From NCBI RefSeq assembly GCF_001424985.1, contig NZ_LMDA01000001.1, positions 496,001 to 560,000 on the forward strand: 64,000 nt of DNA, in the 5' to 3' direction. Both the position numbers and the translations under genes were made by a program. Each line of letters starts with the position of its first letter. The stretch's first letter is position 1. The stretch comes from Rhizobium sp. Root1212 (GTDB taxonomy: Bacteria; Pseudomonadota; Alphaproteobacteria; Rhizobiales; Rhizobiaceae). Of the stretch, positions 17,389-26,041 are shown piece by piece. The notes under the pieces were generated by a model. That model did no database searches, was not told the DNA's origin, and worked only from the letters and a program-made list of their open reading frames with translations.

Positions 17389-18348
17389 ATGAACACGTCC
17401 AGCCTCGATTCCGGCCGCGTCTACGACGCGCCTTCCAACAACTGGGTCTACCGCGTCCTGCCGCGGGCGCTGTGGCCCCATGCGCAGCTTGCCCGCTGGG
17501 ACCGGCCGATCGGCTGGCAGCTGCTGCTGTGGCCCTGTTTCTGGTCAGCCGGGCTGGCGGCGAATGCGGCGGCAAGTCTCGGCACATTTTCGTTTGGCCG
17601 CTTCGTCTGCCATCTCTTGCTGTTCTTCGTCGGCGCGGTCGCCATGCGCGGCGCCGGCTGCACCTATAACGATCTCGTCGATCACGATATCGACATGGAA
17701 GTGCTGCGCACCCGCTCGCGGCCGCTGCCATCGGGCCGGATTTCGCGGCTTCACGCAAAAATCTTCCTTGTGCTGCAGGCGCTTGTCGGCCTCGTCGTGC
17801 TGCTGCAGTTCAACGGTTTCTCGATCGTCCTCGGCATCCTGTCGCTCGCCGTCGTCGCGATCTATCCCTTCGCAAAGCGTTTTACCGACTGGCCGCAATT
17901 CTTCCTCGGGCTTGCCTTTTCCTGGGGCGCGCTGATGGGCTGGTCGGCGGAGTTCGGCACGCTGAGCTGCGCGGCATTCCTGCTCTACGCCGGCGCCGTC
18001 GCCTGGACGATCGGCTACGACACCATCTACGCCTATCAGGACCGGGAAGACGACGAACTGATCGGCGTGCGGTCGACGGCCCGCCGTTTCGGCGACCGGC
18101 CGCGGCCATGGCTGGTCGGGCTTTACGGCATCACGACGCTGTTGATCCTGTTTTCCTTCATGGCGGCCGGCGCAGGCTTCCTCGCCTATGTCGCGCTGTT
18201 TGCCGCGGCGATCCTGCTGTTTTACCAGATCCTCGTGCTCGACATCCACGATGCCGGCCAGTGCCTGGCGCTGTTCAAGTTCAACAACATCGTCGGGCTG
18301 ATCATCTTCGCGGGTCTCGTCGCCGCCCTTCCCGTTCGTCTGCTCTGA
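17389..18348 (+). CDS. ubiA: 4-hydroxybenzoate polyprenyltransferase
   Basis: A 319-aa integral membrane prenyltransferase that attaches the polyprenyl tail to 4-hydroxybenzoate in ubiquinone synthesis. The first Asp-rich motif is GAGCTYNDLVDHDIDMEV (N-x2-D-x2-D region, about residues 88-105). The second is GYDTIYAYQDREDDELIGV (about 206-224). Between and after these lie eight or so hydrophobic helices. The N-terminal 30 residues are hydrophilic. The polyprenyl diphosphate donor could come from the synthase encoded at 42172-43188. A terminator hairpin follows directly. Confidence 0.94.
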   Translation: MNTSSLDSGRVYDAPSNNWVYRVLPRALWPHAQLARWDRPIGWQLLLWPCFWSAGLAANAAASLGTFSFGRFVCHLLLFFVGAVAMRGAGCTYNDLVDHDIDMEVLRTRSRPLPSGRISRLHAKIFLVLQALVGLVVLLQFNGFSIVLGILSLAVVAIYPFAKRFTDWPQFFLGLAFSWGALMGWSAEFGTLSCAAFLLYAGAVAWTIGYDTIYAYQDREDDELIGVRSTARRFGDRPRPWLVGLYGITTLLILFSFMAAGAGFLAYVALFAAAILLFYQILVLDIHDAGQCLALFKFNNIVGLIIFAGLVAALPVRLL

Positions 18349-18356
18349 CACAAAGA

Positions 18357-18388
18357 AAGCCCCTGCCGAGATCATCGGACAGGGGCTT
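18357..18388 (+). terminator. Terminator hairpin after ubiA
   Basis: AAGCCCCTG...CAGGGGCTT forms a 9-bp stem with a 14-nt loop, 9 nt after the ubiA stop. It has a short T run on each side (CTTC on plus, CTTTCTTT on minus), so it could also end the 27-aa ORF transcript from the minus strand. Confidence 0.72.
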
Positions 18389-18453
18389 CAAGGTCCACCG
18401 CATTAAGCTCATGCCGTTTCGCCGTGCGGGAAGCGGAAACGGTGTTGATCAGG

Positions 18454-18537
18454 TCAGGCCCAGCTCGGCTCCTGCCGCGGGTCCTTCTTTTTGCCGATAC
18501 GGATGCCTCTGAACAGCGCGATAAAGAATCTCAGCAT
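18454..18537 (-). CDS. Possible 27-aa basic amphipathic small protein
   Basis: The ORF encodes MLRFFIALFRGI followed by RIGKKKDPRQEPSWA. A near-ideal Shine-Dalgarno GGAGGAAG lies 4 nt before the ATG. The first 12 residues form a hydrophobic helix, followed by a strongly basic segment, so membrane association is likely. It lies alone between ubiA and the DUF6101-like gene and has its own terminator hairpin at 18357. No family is recognised. The strong RBS is the main support. Confidence 0.55.
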   Translation of the reverse strand: MLRFFIALFRGIRIGKKKDPRQEPSWA

Positions 18538-18698
18538 GAGTCTTCCTCCTTCAGGCGCGGCCAGTGTGGAAACGGCATGTGGCGTGAACAAGGCAATTGC
18601 CGGATTTTCCGGCCTCGGCCGGACAAAGCGCTGAAACCAAAACGGAAAAACCGGCCGCAGGGAACGGCCGGTTTTTCCGCTGGAGTCATGGAAACGAA

Positions 18699-19265
18699 TC
18701 AGCTGCGGGCGATGATCTCGCGGCCGGCGATCTTCATGTTGACGCCGAGGCTGCCGGTGGTGCGGCGCATCAGGAAGCGCGGGCGGCGGCCTTTGAACAT
18801 CGAATGGCGGCGGCGCGGCTTGATATCGCTCGTGCGGACCTCGCCGAGATGCTCTTCGAGCGGGCGGGCAACGCCGTCCGCCTCGACCATCAGCATCGGC
18901 GTCCGGTAGGCTTCCGCCCAGGCGCGCCAGTCGGCGGCGATGTCGGACAGGTCGTGGGCGACCAGCAGCGGAATGCACAGATCTGGATCGTCATGATGCA
19001 ATTCGAGCGTCACGGTCACTTCTCCATCGCCATGGTCGATCGCACGGGCGGCGACCCCTTTGAAAGCGCGGGAGGGCAAGGCGATCGACAGCGGCAGGCC
19101 GCTGGTCGGCAGAATCTTGCGCAAAACGGCACCCCGCTCGTCGAGGCTTATCGTGACATCGCTCGGCTGTCCAGGCAAGCGATACGTTGCCTGCTGCGGA
19201 AAGCGCATCGGATCGAGCCGCAAGGTGTTTTCAACCCATGCCGGTTGAGAGAGTGTCTTTGCCAT
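18699..19265 (-). CDS. Conserved hypothetical protein (DUF6101-like)
   Basis: A 188-aa soluble protein. ATG 19265 begins MAKTLSQPAW; an upstream open stretch of 45 codons looks non-coding (Arg/Lys-rich, no SD). The core is beta-rich: TLRLDPMRFPQQATY, DVTISLDERGAVLRK, EVTVTLELHHDDPDL. The C-terminal third is basic (KPRRRHSMFKGRRPRFLMRR). It matches my memory of the Rhizobiales family DUF6101, unverified. Function is unknown. The basic tail could bind nucleic acid or the membrane. Confidence 0.78.
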   Translation of the reverse strand: MAKTLSQPAWVENTLRLDPMRFPQQATYRLPGQPSDVTISLDERGAVLRKILPTSGLPLSIALPSRAFKGVAARAIDHGDGEVTVTLELHHDDPDLCIPLLVAHDLSDIAADWRAWAEAYRTPMLMVEADGVARPLEEHLGEVRTSDIKPRRRHSMFKGRRPRFLMRRTTGSLGVNMKIAGREIIARS

Positions 19266-19599
19266 TTTCTTATCGCCCTTGTTTTCCTTGAGAGCCGGTT
19301 TCCGGTCTTCTCTTTCCGGGACTTCGCGTCCTCTGTGGTCTGGACGATAAGCGGCGGCCGTTTGGGACCGCTTAAAAATCGCAGTTAAAAAACTTTGCAT
19401 TTCCCGATGGTTAGCAAAAGCCGACCCGGCAGGGTTTAGAAGCGGTGAACGGGATCGTGAAAATTGCGCCGGTTTGCCCCGTCAAAAGCCACGCGCAAGG
19501 CTCGCGCGCGAAGGTGGCAATCTCATTGTGCACGCCCTCAGGCGCGCGGCATTATCGTGCGCTTCTCAAGCGCTTCCGGCAGGTTCAGGCGGGCGGCAG

Positions 19600-21903
19600 A
19601 TGGTTTCCACCTATATCGACTACAATCTCATCACCCGCGACATGAAGCGCAGCCTTGAGCGCACGGCCGACCAGAAGCAGGTGGCGCGCGATACCGAATA
19701 CTACAAGGAAAACATCGGCAAGGTCACATCCATCGAGGCGTTCATGGATGACTACCGTCTCTACTCCTACGCCATGAAAGCCCATGGCCTGGAAGAGATG
19801 ACCTATGCCAAGGCCTTCATGAAGAAGGTGCTGGAAAGCGACCTCAACGACGAGAACAGCTATGCCAACAAGCTGAGCGACGATCGCTACCGCAATTTCG
19901 CCATGGCCTTCAGTTTCTCGAAATCGACCAGTGTGGCCCAAAGTAACGCACAGGAAGAGGACGTCATCGGTCTCTACAAGCAGAGCATGGTGAACCAGGA
20001 AGATGCGGTCAAAGCCGATACGGCCTATTTCAAGGCAGCCCTCGACAAGGTGACGACCGTCGATCAGCTCTGGCAGAACGGCCGGCTTAAGGATTACGTG
20101 CTGACCGCCTTCGGCCTCGACGAAAAATACATGTCCTATTCGCACTTCAAGGGCATCGTCACCAGCGATCCGAACGATGCGAACAGCTACGTGAACACGC
20201 AGGCCGCCGCCTACAAGAACAATCTGCAGACCAAGATCGACCTCATCACCGCCAATGCCTCGGCTGCGGACCTTGCAAACCCGAAGAGCTCGGCCCGCGT
20301 GCAGATCGCCCAGTATCAGCAGGCAATCGCCAATGCGCCGGATTACACGCCGCTGGCCGCCATGTTCAATTTCCAGACGGACGGCACGCTGGCTTCCGGC
20401 GACCTGCCGATGTCGGAAGCCAACAAATCGCTGGTGAGCGAGGCCTATGTCTTCCGCCAGCCGCGCACCTCGTCGTCCGCGGCCCTGCTCAACAAGACCT
20501 ATTACGAGCAGACGATGGCGACGGTCACTTCCGTCAACGACATCAAGTCCAACAGCCGGTTGTTCTCCTATATCGTCACTGCCTATGGCCTGCCGGCAGG
20601 CACGTTGACGAGCACCTTCGAGAACATCGTCACCAGCGATCTTTCCGACCCTGCCAGCTATGCCAATACCCAGGGCGGCCAGTACAATGCCGTCTACAAG
20701 CAGATCGCCGCCGATTTCAATTTCCAGGCAGACGGCACCGTTGCGGGCGGCAACACCGCGCAGACGGCGGCTCAGATGGCCAAGACGTCGCAGGGCTGGA
20801 TGTCCCGCTACAACGACAAGCAGGACGAGGCCGACGAGACACTGATCTCCTCCTTCAAGACGCTGATGTCGACGGTGGGTAATGTCGACGACTTCCTCGG
20901 CGACAGCAAGATCATGACGCTGGTGCTGAAGGCCTTCGGGCTGGAAGACGAGGGCGATACCGCGCGAAAGCTGAAGAAGGTGCTGACCAGCGATCTCACC
21001 GACCCCAAGAGCTACGCCAACTCGCTGAAGGACAGCCGCTATACCGATCTCGCCAAGGCGTTCAATTTCAATGCCGACGGTTCGCTCGGCTCGCCGACGC
21101 TCGCCCAATCGGAATCGGAAATCCTGCTGACGGCCAAGGCCTATGTCGTCGCCAAGAGCCAGTTCGGCACCGAGGACGACAAGAAGAAGGCGACGGAGGA
21201 ATCCAAATATTACAGCTCGACCATCGAGAAAATCGACAATCTCGATGATTTCCTCTCGAACAAGCGGCTGACGGATTTCGTGCTCGTGGCCGCCGGCATC
21301 GACCCGGAAACGGTGGAACCGGGCTACCTGCGCAAGATGTTCGAATCGGATCTGAACGACCCGAAGAGCGCCATCAACACCGAGCCGGACACCCGCTACC
21401 GCGAACTGGTCGCCTCGTTCAACTTCGACACCGAAGGCAATGTGACGAAGCCCGAGAGCAGCATCCAGACCCGCCGCGGCCTGCTGGAAACCGAAGACCT
21501 CTACTACAACCAGACCCTGGAGGAGCAGGAGGGCGAGGAGAATGCCGGCGTGCGTCTGGCGCTCTATTTCCGCCGCATGGCCTCCGGCGTCGGCAGTGCC
21601 TATGACCTGCTGGCCGACAGCGCGCTGCTGCAGGTGATCCAGACGACCTTCAGCATTCCCAAGGAAATGGCGAGCGCGGATGTGGACGTGCAATACGACT
21701 ACATAAACCGCGTGATCGACATCAAGGACCTGCACGACCCGGAAAAGTTGGAAAAGCTCCTGGCGCGATTCACCTCGCTCTACGATCTCGAAAACAACAC
21801 CGACGTTTCCCCAGCCGCGCTCGTGCTGTCCGGCAACAGCGGCGGCGGCATCAGCGCCGATACGCTCTTGAGCCTGACGCAGCTGCGGGCCGGTGGGCGG
21901 TAA
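19600..21903 (+). CDS. Large DUF1217 family protein
   Basis: A 767-aa protein starting MVSTYIDYNLITRDMKRSLE at ATG 19600. The frame stays open 42 codons further, but with no family resemblance. At least five DUF1217-type units repeat. Each ends in an E/TSDLNDPxSYANxxxDxRY motif: about residues 78, 187, 345, 465 and 585, followed by a FNF-x2-DG segment. There is no signal peptide or membrane segment. DUF1217 genes are often found near flagellar genes in rhizobia, so a motility link is possible. No flagellar gene lies nearby here, though two MCP genes lie in the window. Function unknown. Confidence 0.85.
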   Translation: MVSTYIDYNLITRDMKRSLERTADQKQVARDTEYYKENIGKVTSIEAFMDDYRLYSYAMKAHGLEEMTYAKAFMKKVLESDLNDENSYANKLSDDRYRNFAMAFSFSKSTSVAQSNAQEEDVIGLYKQSMVNQEDAVKADTAYFKAALDKVTTVDQLWQNGRLKDYVLTAFGLDEKYMSYSHFKGIVTSDPNDANSYVNTQAAAYKNNLQTKIDLITANASAADLANPKSSARVQIAQYQQAIANAPDYTPLAAMFNFQTDGTLASGDLPMSEANKSLVSEAYVFRQPRTSSSAALLNKTYYEQTMATVTSVNDIKSNSRLFSYIVTAYGLPAGTLTSTFENIVTSDLSDPASYANTQGGQYNAVYKQIAADFNFQADGTVAGGNTAQTAAQMAKTSQGWMSRYNDKQDEADETLISSFKTLMSTVGNVDDFLGDSKIMTLVLKAFGLEDEGDTARKLKKVLTSDLTDPKSYANSLKDSRYTDLAKAFNFNADGSLGSPTLAQSESEILLTAKAYVVAKSQFGTEDDKKKATEESKYYSSTIEKIDNLDDFLSNKRLTDFVLVAAGIDPETVEPGYLRKMFESDLNDPKSAINTEPDTRYRELVASFNFDTEGNVTKPESSIQTRRGLLETEDLYYNQTLEEQEGEENAGVRLALYFRRMASGVGSAYDLLADSALLQVIQTTFSIPKEMASADVDVQYDYINRVIDIKDLHDPEKLEKLLARFTSLYDLENNTDVSPAALVLSGNSGGGISADTLLSLTQLRAGGR

Positions 21904-21960
21904 GGATAGGTCCCACCCCACAAGGGCTGGGCTATCGAATATGGCTTGGCGAGCATCCCC

Positions 21961-22140
21961 GCGTGTCCCCTTCTCCCCAGCGGGAGAAGATGCCCGGAGG
22001 GCAGATGAGGGGGCTTTCACCACAAATTCCGTGCCAGCCGCCCCCTCATCCGACCCTGCGGGCCACCTTCTCCCCGCTGGGGAGAAGGGAAGTGCAAGCC
22101 GCGCTTTTCATATGCGATCGCCCTTCCCTGTGGGGAGGGG
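21961..22140. repeat. Intergenic mosaic repeat
   Basis: CCCTTCTCCCCAGCGGGAGAAG, CAGATGAGGGGG, CCCCCTCATCCGACCCTGCGGGCCACCTTCTCCCC and GGGGAGAAGGG repeat the modules at 4.62 and 50.7 kb. Beyond them, CTTTTCATATGCGATCGCCC is nearly the reverse complement of a module at 45.35 kb. It lies between convergent genes and may help terminate both. Confidence 0.8.
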
Positions 22141-22154
22141 TCTTATTTTCCCGC

Positions 22155-22970
22155 CTACCCTACCCGCGCCTTCAGATAGTTGCTGGGTGAACTGCCGAGC
22201 ATGCGGCGGAACATGGTGGTGAAGGCGGCGATGTTCTCGTAGCCGGCATCGAGCGCTACCGTCGTCACCGATTGCCCCTCGGCAAGCCGCGGCAGCGAGG
22301 CGAAGAGGCAGGCCTGCTGGCGCCAGGTGACGAAGCTCAGGCCGGTTTCCGCGCGGAAGAAGCGGGTGAAAGAGCGACGGCTCATGCCGAGTTCGACCGC
22401 CCAGTCGTCGATGCTTGCATTGGCCGCCGGCCGTTTCAGGAAATGATGGCAGAGGCGCGCGAGCCTGGCATCGGCGGGAAACGGCAGGCCCAATGGACGC
22501 TCCGGCAACCGGCCGACCTCGTCCAGCAGCAGCTCCATGATCAGCCGCTTGCGCCGCTCGGCGATCGGATGCGCGTCCGATTGCACCAGTTCTTCCATCA
22601 GGTTGCCGGCAAGCGGCGTGACCTCGACCACACGCGGATCGTCGGCCGCAACCACGGTGGTTTCGACGTAGAGCGACTGCATGCGCACGTCGCTGACCAT
22701 TTCGGTGGAATGTTCCAGCCCGGCGGGAATGACGAGACCGTGGCCCGGCGGCAGCATCCAGCTGCCGCGCGCCGTGCCTACCAACACCACACCTTCGCGC
22801 GCACACCAGAGCTGCGTCTTGGTGTGGCTGTGCAGCGGCACGCGAAACCCGGCCGGATAATTCCGCCCGAGCGCCAGCACAGCCTCGCCACTCTCTTCAA
22901 TCCAGGAGAGGCTTTGCTGGTGCTGAAGTTCGTCCTTTGCATCCTTGTGAGGCAGGGTGATGACACGCAT
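22155..22970 (-). CDS. AraC family transcriptional regulator with N-terminal cupin
   Basis: A 271-aa regulator. The cupin-type sensory half covers about residues 30-130 (PAGFRVPLHSHTKTQLW, PPGHGLVIPAGLEHS). The C-terminal AraC DNA-binding domain has two helix-turn-helix units: SIDDWAVELGMSRRSFTRFFRAETG (about 185) and SVTTVALDAGYENIAAFTTMFRR (about 235), the latter with the typical G(Y)xxxxxFxxxF pattern. ATG 22970 starts MRVITLPHKD. It is divergent from the MFS exporter gene with about 100 nt between, so the exporter is its likely target. Confidence 0.9.
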   Translation of the reverse strand: MRVITLPHKDAKDELQHQQSLSWIEESGEAVLALGRNYPAGFRVPLHSHTKTQLWCAREGVVLVGTARGSWMLPPGHGLVIPAGLEHSTEMVSDVRMQSLYVETTVVAADDPRVVEVTPLAGNLMEELVQSDAHPIAERRKRLIMELLLDEVGRLPERPLGLPFPADARLARLCHHFLKRPAANASIDDWAVELGMSRRSFTRFFRAETGLSFVTWRQQACLFASLPRLAEGQSVTTVALDAGYENIAAFTTMFRRMLGSSPSNYLKARVG

Positions 22971-23072
22971 TTGGCCCACTCGCGTAAAAAGAAGACCAGA
23001 GCACAAAAGCAGGCCATTCGCAATCGCTGTAGAGAGGCGCGATCAAGCCTGACCAAGACCAAGGATATCGAG

Positions 23073-24272
23073 ATGGCAAGCATATCGGCCGGCAACAGCA
23101 TCAGCGCGGAGCGCACGGCATTTTCCGTCATCGTGGCCGTCAGCGTCTGCCACATGCTCAACGACATCATGCAGTCGCTGCTGACCTCGCTCTATCCCCT
23201 CCTGAAAGCGAACTATGCGCTCGATTTCATGCAGATCGGTCTTCTGACCTTCACCTTCCAGGTGACGGCCTCGCTGCTGCAGCCGGCCGTGGGCGTCGTC
23301 ACCGACCGCTCGCCGATGCCGTTTTCGCTGCCGGCCGGCATGCTCAGCACCTGCGCCGGGCTGCTGTTGCTGGCAAACGCCCATTCCTTCCCGCTGCTGC
23401 TGGTCGCGGCCAGCCTGATCGGTCTCGGCTCGGCGATCTTCCACCCGGAATCCTCGCGCATCGCCCGCTTGGCCTCGGGTGGACGTCACGGCCTGGCCCA
23501 GTCGCTGTTTCAGGTGGGCGGCAATGCCGGCACGGCGATCGGGCCACTGCTCGCCGCCTTCATCGTCGTGCCGCGCGGACAGGGCAGCCTCGGCTGGTTC
23601 TCGCTGATCGCGCTTGCCGGCTTCGTCATCCTGTCCTTCGTCAGCAGCTGGTATACCCGCCATCGTCGCGCCAACAGCCATCGCCCGGCCGTGAGCCGCA
23701 CCCTGCCCTTGCCGCGCGGCAAGGTGATGATGACGCTTGTCGTTCTGATCCTGCTGACCGCAACCAAGAACATCTATATGTCGAGCGTTTCCAGCTACTT
23801 CACCTTCTACACCATGGAGAAGTTCGGGCTCGACCTGCAGAGCGCGCAGTTGCTGCTGTTCCTGTTCCTCGGCTCGAGCGCTGCCGGCGTGTTGCTCGGT
23901 GGACCGTTCGGCGATCGCTACGGCGCGCGCTTCGTCATCTGGTTCTCGATCCTCGGCGTCATCCCCTTCGCGTTGATGCTGCCCTATGCCAACCTGTTCT
24001 GGACGAGCGTTCTCGTCGTCATCATCGGCCTGGTCTTCTCCTCGGCCTTTTCGGCGATCGTCGTCTTCGCGCAGGAACTGGTGCCGGGTCGGGTCGGGTT
24101 GATCGCCGGCATGTTCTTCGGCTTCGCCTTCGGCGCCGGCGGCATCGGGGCGGCAGTGCTCGGCGTCTTCGCCGACAGCAGGGGCATCGATTTCGTCTAT
24201 TCGGCCTGCTCGTATCTGCCGCTGCTCGGCATTCTCACGGTCTTCCTGCCGAAAATCCCGCGGCATCGGTGA
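23073..24272 (+). CDS. MFS transporter, fosmidomycin-resistance (Fsr) type
   Basis: A 399-aa integral membrane protein with 12 predicted helices. The MFS loop motif sits after helix 2 as VVTDRSPMPFSLPAG, and FHPESSRIARLASGGRHGLAQSLFQVGGNAGTAIGP in helices 4-5 is characteristic of Fsr proteins. The second half repeats GGPFGDRYGARFVIW. Fsr exports fosmidomycin in E. coli; the natural substrate here is unknown. ATG 23073 begins MASISAGNSI. It is divergent from, and probably controlled by, the AraC regulator at 22155-22970. Confidence 0.9.
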   Translation: MASISAGNSISAERTAFSVIVAVSVCHMLNDIMQSLLTSLYPLLKANYALDFMQIGLLTFTFQVTASLLQPAVGVVTDRSPMPFSLPAGMLSTCAGLLLLANAHSFPLLLVAASLIGLGSAIFHPESSRIARLASGGRHGLAQSLFQVGGNAGTAIGPLLAAFIVVPRGQGSLGWFSLIALAGFVILSFVSSWYTRHRRANSHRPAVSRTLPLPRGKVMMTLVVLILLTATKNIYMSSVSSYFTFYTMEKFGLDLQSAQLLLFLFLGSSAAGVLLGGPFGDRYGARFVIWFSILGVIPFALMLPYANLFWTSVLVVIIGLVFSSAFSAIVVFAQELVPGRVGLIAGMFFGFAFGAGGIGAAVLGVFADSRGIDFVYSACSYLPLLGILTVFLPKIPRHR

Positions 24273-24301
24273 GGCGTTAGAGGACTGCGGAAGTGCAGCA
24301 T

Positions 24302-24360
24302 ATCCCTTCTCCCCGTTTACGGGGAGAAGGTGCCCGACAGGGCGGATGAGGGGCGGCGAG
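24302..24360. repeat. Half copy of the intergenic mosaic repeat
   Basis: CCCTTCTCCCCGTTTACGGG (then GAGAAGG), followed by TGCCC...GGCGGATGAGGGG. This is the hairpin-plus-GATGAGGGG module also seen at 4.62 and 21.96 kb. It lies between convergent genes and could terminate either transcript. Confidence 0.75.
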
Positions 24361-24377
24361 AGGGGGCGACGAAGCCC

Positions 24378-24806
24378 TCAAAACGGCTTCACCACCACCA
24401 GCAGCACGATAATCAGCAGGCCCGCGAACGTGATCGCCGCCGCATAGGGCAGATGACCCGGCACCGGACGTGCCGGGTCTTTTTCCATCCGGCGGAAGGA
24501 TGCCGTCAGATTTCCGTGCAAGGCGGAAAGAACGATCACCACCACGAACTTTGCATGCAGCCAGGCATCCGAATACCAGTCGCCAAGCCAGGCGATGGTG
24601 AGCCCGAACAGCCAGACGAAGCCGAGCGCCGGGTTGGTCACCTTCCTATCCCAACTGCGCACTGCGGATATCACCGAATTTTCCCGCTCCCCGCGCGGAA
24701 GAGGCGCCTTGGCGAGCCAAAGCGAGGCCACGGACAACAGCACCATGCCACCCATCCAGGTGATGACGGCGATGATATGAAGGGCTTTCAAAAGCAGATA
24801 GGTCAC
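24378..24806 (-). CDS. CopD/HemJ-like four-helix membrane protein
   Basis: A 142-aa protein. GTG 24806 is chosen because GGGAGGATGCC precedes it, and the protein then begins directly in helix 1 (VTYLLLKALHIIAVITWMGGM). Four membrane segments are visible: about 2-24, 55-75, 80-100 and 118-140. His10 in the first helix and His in the third (LHAKFVVVIVLSALHG) are placed like the haem-coordinating residues of HemJ and CopD-type proteins. It may be a cytochrome-like membrane protein, but a specific enzyme activity is not supported. It is monocistronic, convergent with the MFS gene. Confidence 0.75.
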   Translation of the reverse strand: MTYLLLKALHIIAVITWMGGMVLLSVASLWLAKAPLPRGERENSVISAVRSWDRKVTNPALGFVWLFGLTIAWLGDWYSDAWLHAKFVVVIVLSALHGNLTASFRRMEKDPARPVPGHLPYAAAITFAGLLIIVLLVVVKPF

Positions 24807-24997
24807 GGCATCCTCCCAAGCTTCGCCTATATGTGGCACCGGCCGCGCGCCAAGGCGAGCCCTCGCTGAAAAAGACAACATATTCAAGCCTTACCTGAAA
24901 TTCGCACTACAACCGCGACGGCAAAAATGCACCCAGCCGTAAGCATTCATCAAACTTTACTCCCTAAAGTCGATGACAAGGCTGCCAGGGACGGGCC

Positions 24998-26041
24998 ATG
25001 ACGAACAGAACGATTGCCGCCTCGATTTTGATCTGCACCGCCTTCGGCGGGACGGCGGCGAAAGCCGATACCGTCAACCTGCTGATCTGGGAATCCTATA
25101 TTGATCAGGACATTCTCGACAGGTTCAAACAGGAAACCGGCATCGAGGTCCGCCAGACCTATTACGACAGCGGCGATGCGCGCGATGAAATCCTCTCCGA
25201 CCCCGCCAGCAACATCGACCTTGCCGTCGTCGGCGAAAACGCGGCACTGCTCTTCGGCAATCGCGGCGTGCTGGAGCCGCTGAAGGAAACCAATCTCCCC
25301 GTTCTCAAGGACTATGGGCCGCAATGGCGGCTGCGCTGCGCCGGTTACGGGCTTCCCTATCTCTGGGGCACGATGGGCATCGTCTACCGCTCCGACATGG
25401 TGAAGGAAACGCCTACCTCGTGGAAAGACCTGATGGCGCCGAAGCCTGAGCTTCGCAAGCACATCGCCATGTATGACGATCACAACGAGGCCTTCGTCGC
25501 GCCGCTGGCGCTGCTCGGCAAATCGATCAACGCCAATGACAACGACACGCTGAAAGCCGCCTTCGAGGTGATGAAGAAACAGGCCCCCTTCGTGCTGACC
25601 TACGACTACATCATCACCGCCATCCAGAACCCGGAGATCGGCCGCAACATCTACATGGCGCTCGCCTATAGCGGAGATCAGCATGTGCTGAACACCAAGG
25701 CGGGAACGCCCGGCGTGTGGCGCTATGCCGTGCCGAAGGAAGGCACGCTGTCCTGGCTCGACTGCATGTCGGTGACCGCCCATTCGCCGCGCAAGGCGCT
25801 GGCGCTGAAATTCCTCGACTATCTTGGCTCGCCCGCAAGTGCTGCAGAAAATGCCGAGAGCCTTGCCATGCCGACCGCAAGCACGGAGGCGCTGAAGCTC
25901 ATTCCGCAGGAAACCCGCGACAATCCCGAAATCTATACGCCGGCCGATATCCTGGCAAAGAGCCAGTATCAGGAGGAACTGAGCATCCAGTCGATCCAGA
26001 CCCGCCGCCGCATCATCAGTTCCATGGCGAATTTCCAGTGA
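24998..26041 (+). CDS. PotD-like periplasmic polyamine/solute-binding protein (NspS-like)
   Basis: A 347-aa exported protein with a signal peptide ending near residue 23 (TAAKA-DT). The type 2 periplasmic binding fold of the PotD/PotF group is shown by VNLLIWESYIDQDILDRFKQETGIEV (about 25-50), LPYLWGTMGIVYR (about 117-129), PTSWKDLMAPKPEL and VWRYAVPKEGTLSWLDCM. Asp and aromatic residues that hold the amine in PotD-type proteins occur in the WESY and SWLD segments. No ABC permease or ATPase gene is present. The stop codon overlaps the GTG start of a GGDEF-EAL gene (GTGA). This suggests a sensory rather than a transport role, like NspS of Vibrio. Confidence 0.88.
   Translation: MTNRTIAASILICTAFGGTAAKADTVNLLIWESYIDQDILDRFKQETGIEVRQTYYDSGDARDEILSDPASNIDLAVVGENAALLFGNRGVLEPLKETNLPVLKDYGPQWRLRCAGYGLPYLWGTMGIVYRSDMVKETPTSWKDLMAPKPELRKHIAMYDDHNEAFVAPLALLGKSINANDNDTLKAAFEVMKKQAPFVLTYDYIITAIQNPEIGRNIYMALAYSGDQHVLNTKAGTPGVWRYAVPKEGTLSWLDCMSVTAHSPRKALALKFLDYLGSPASAAENAESLAMPTASTEALKLIPQETRDNPEIYTPADILAKSQYQEELSIQSIQTRRRIISSMANFQ

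Noticed and set aside
19585-22023. 812-codon open frame on the minus strand, antisense to the DUF1217 gene
   Set aside because: GC-rich codon bias leaves long antisense frames open. The translation has Val/Gly/Arg-biased low-complexity composition, no family resemblance, and mirrors the sense repeats.
24998-26041. Polyamine ABC transporter operon
   Set aside because: Only the binding protein is present; the following gene is a GGDEF-EAL protein and upstream is an unrelated CopD-like gene.
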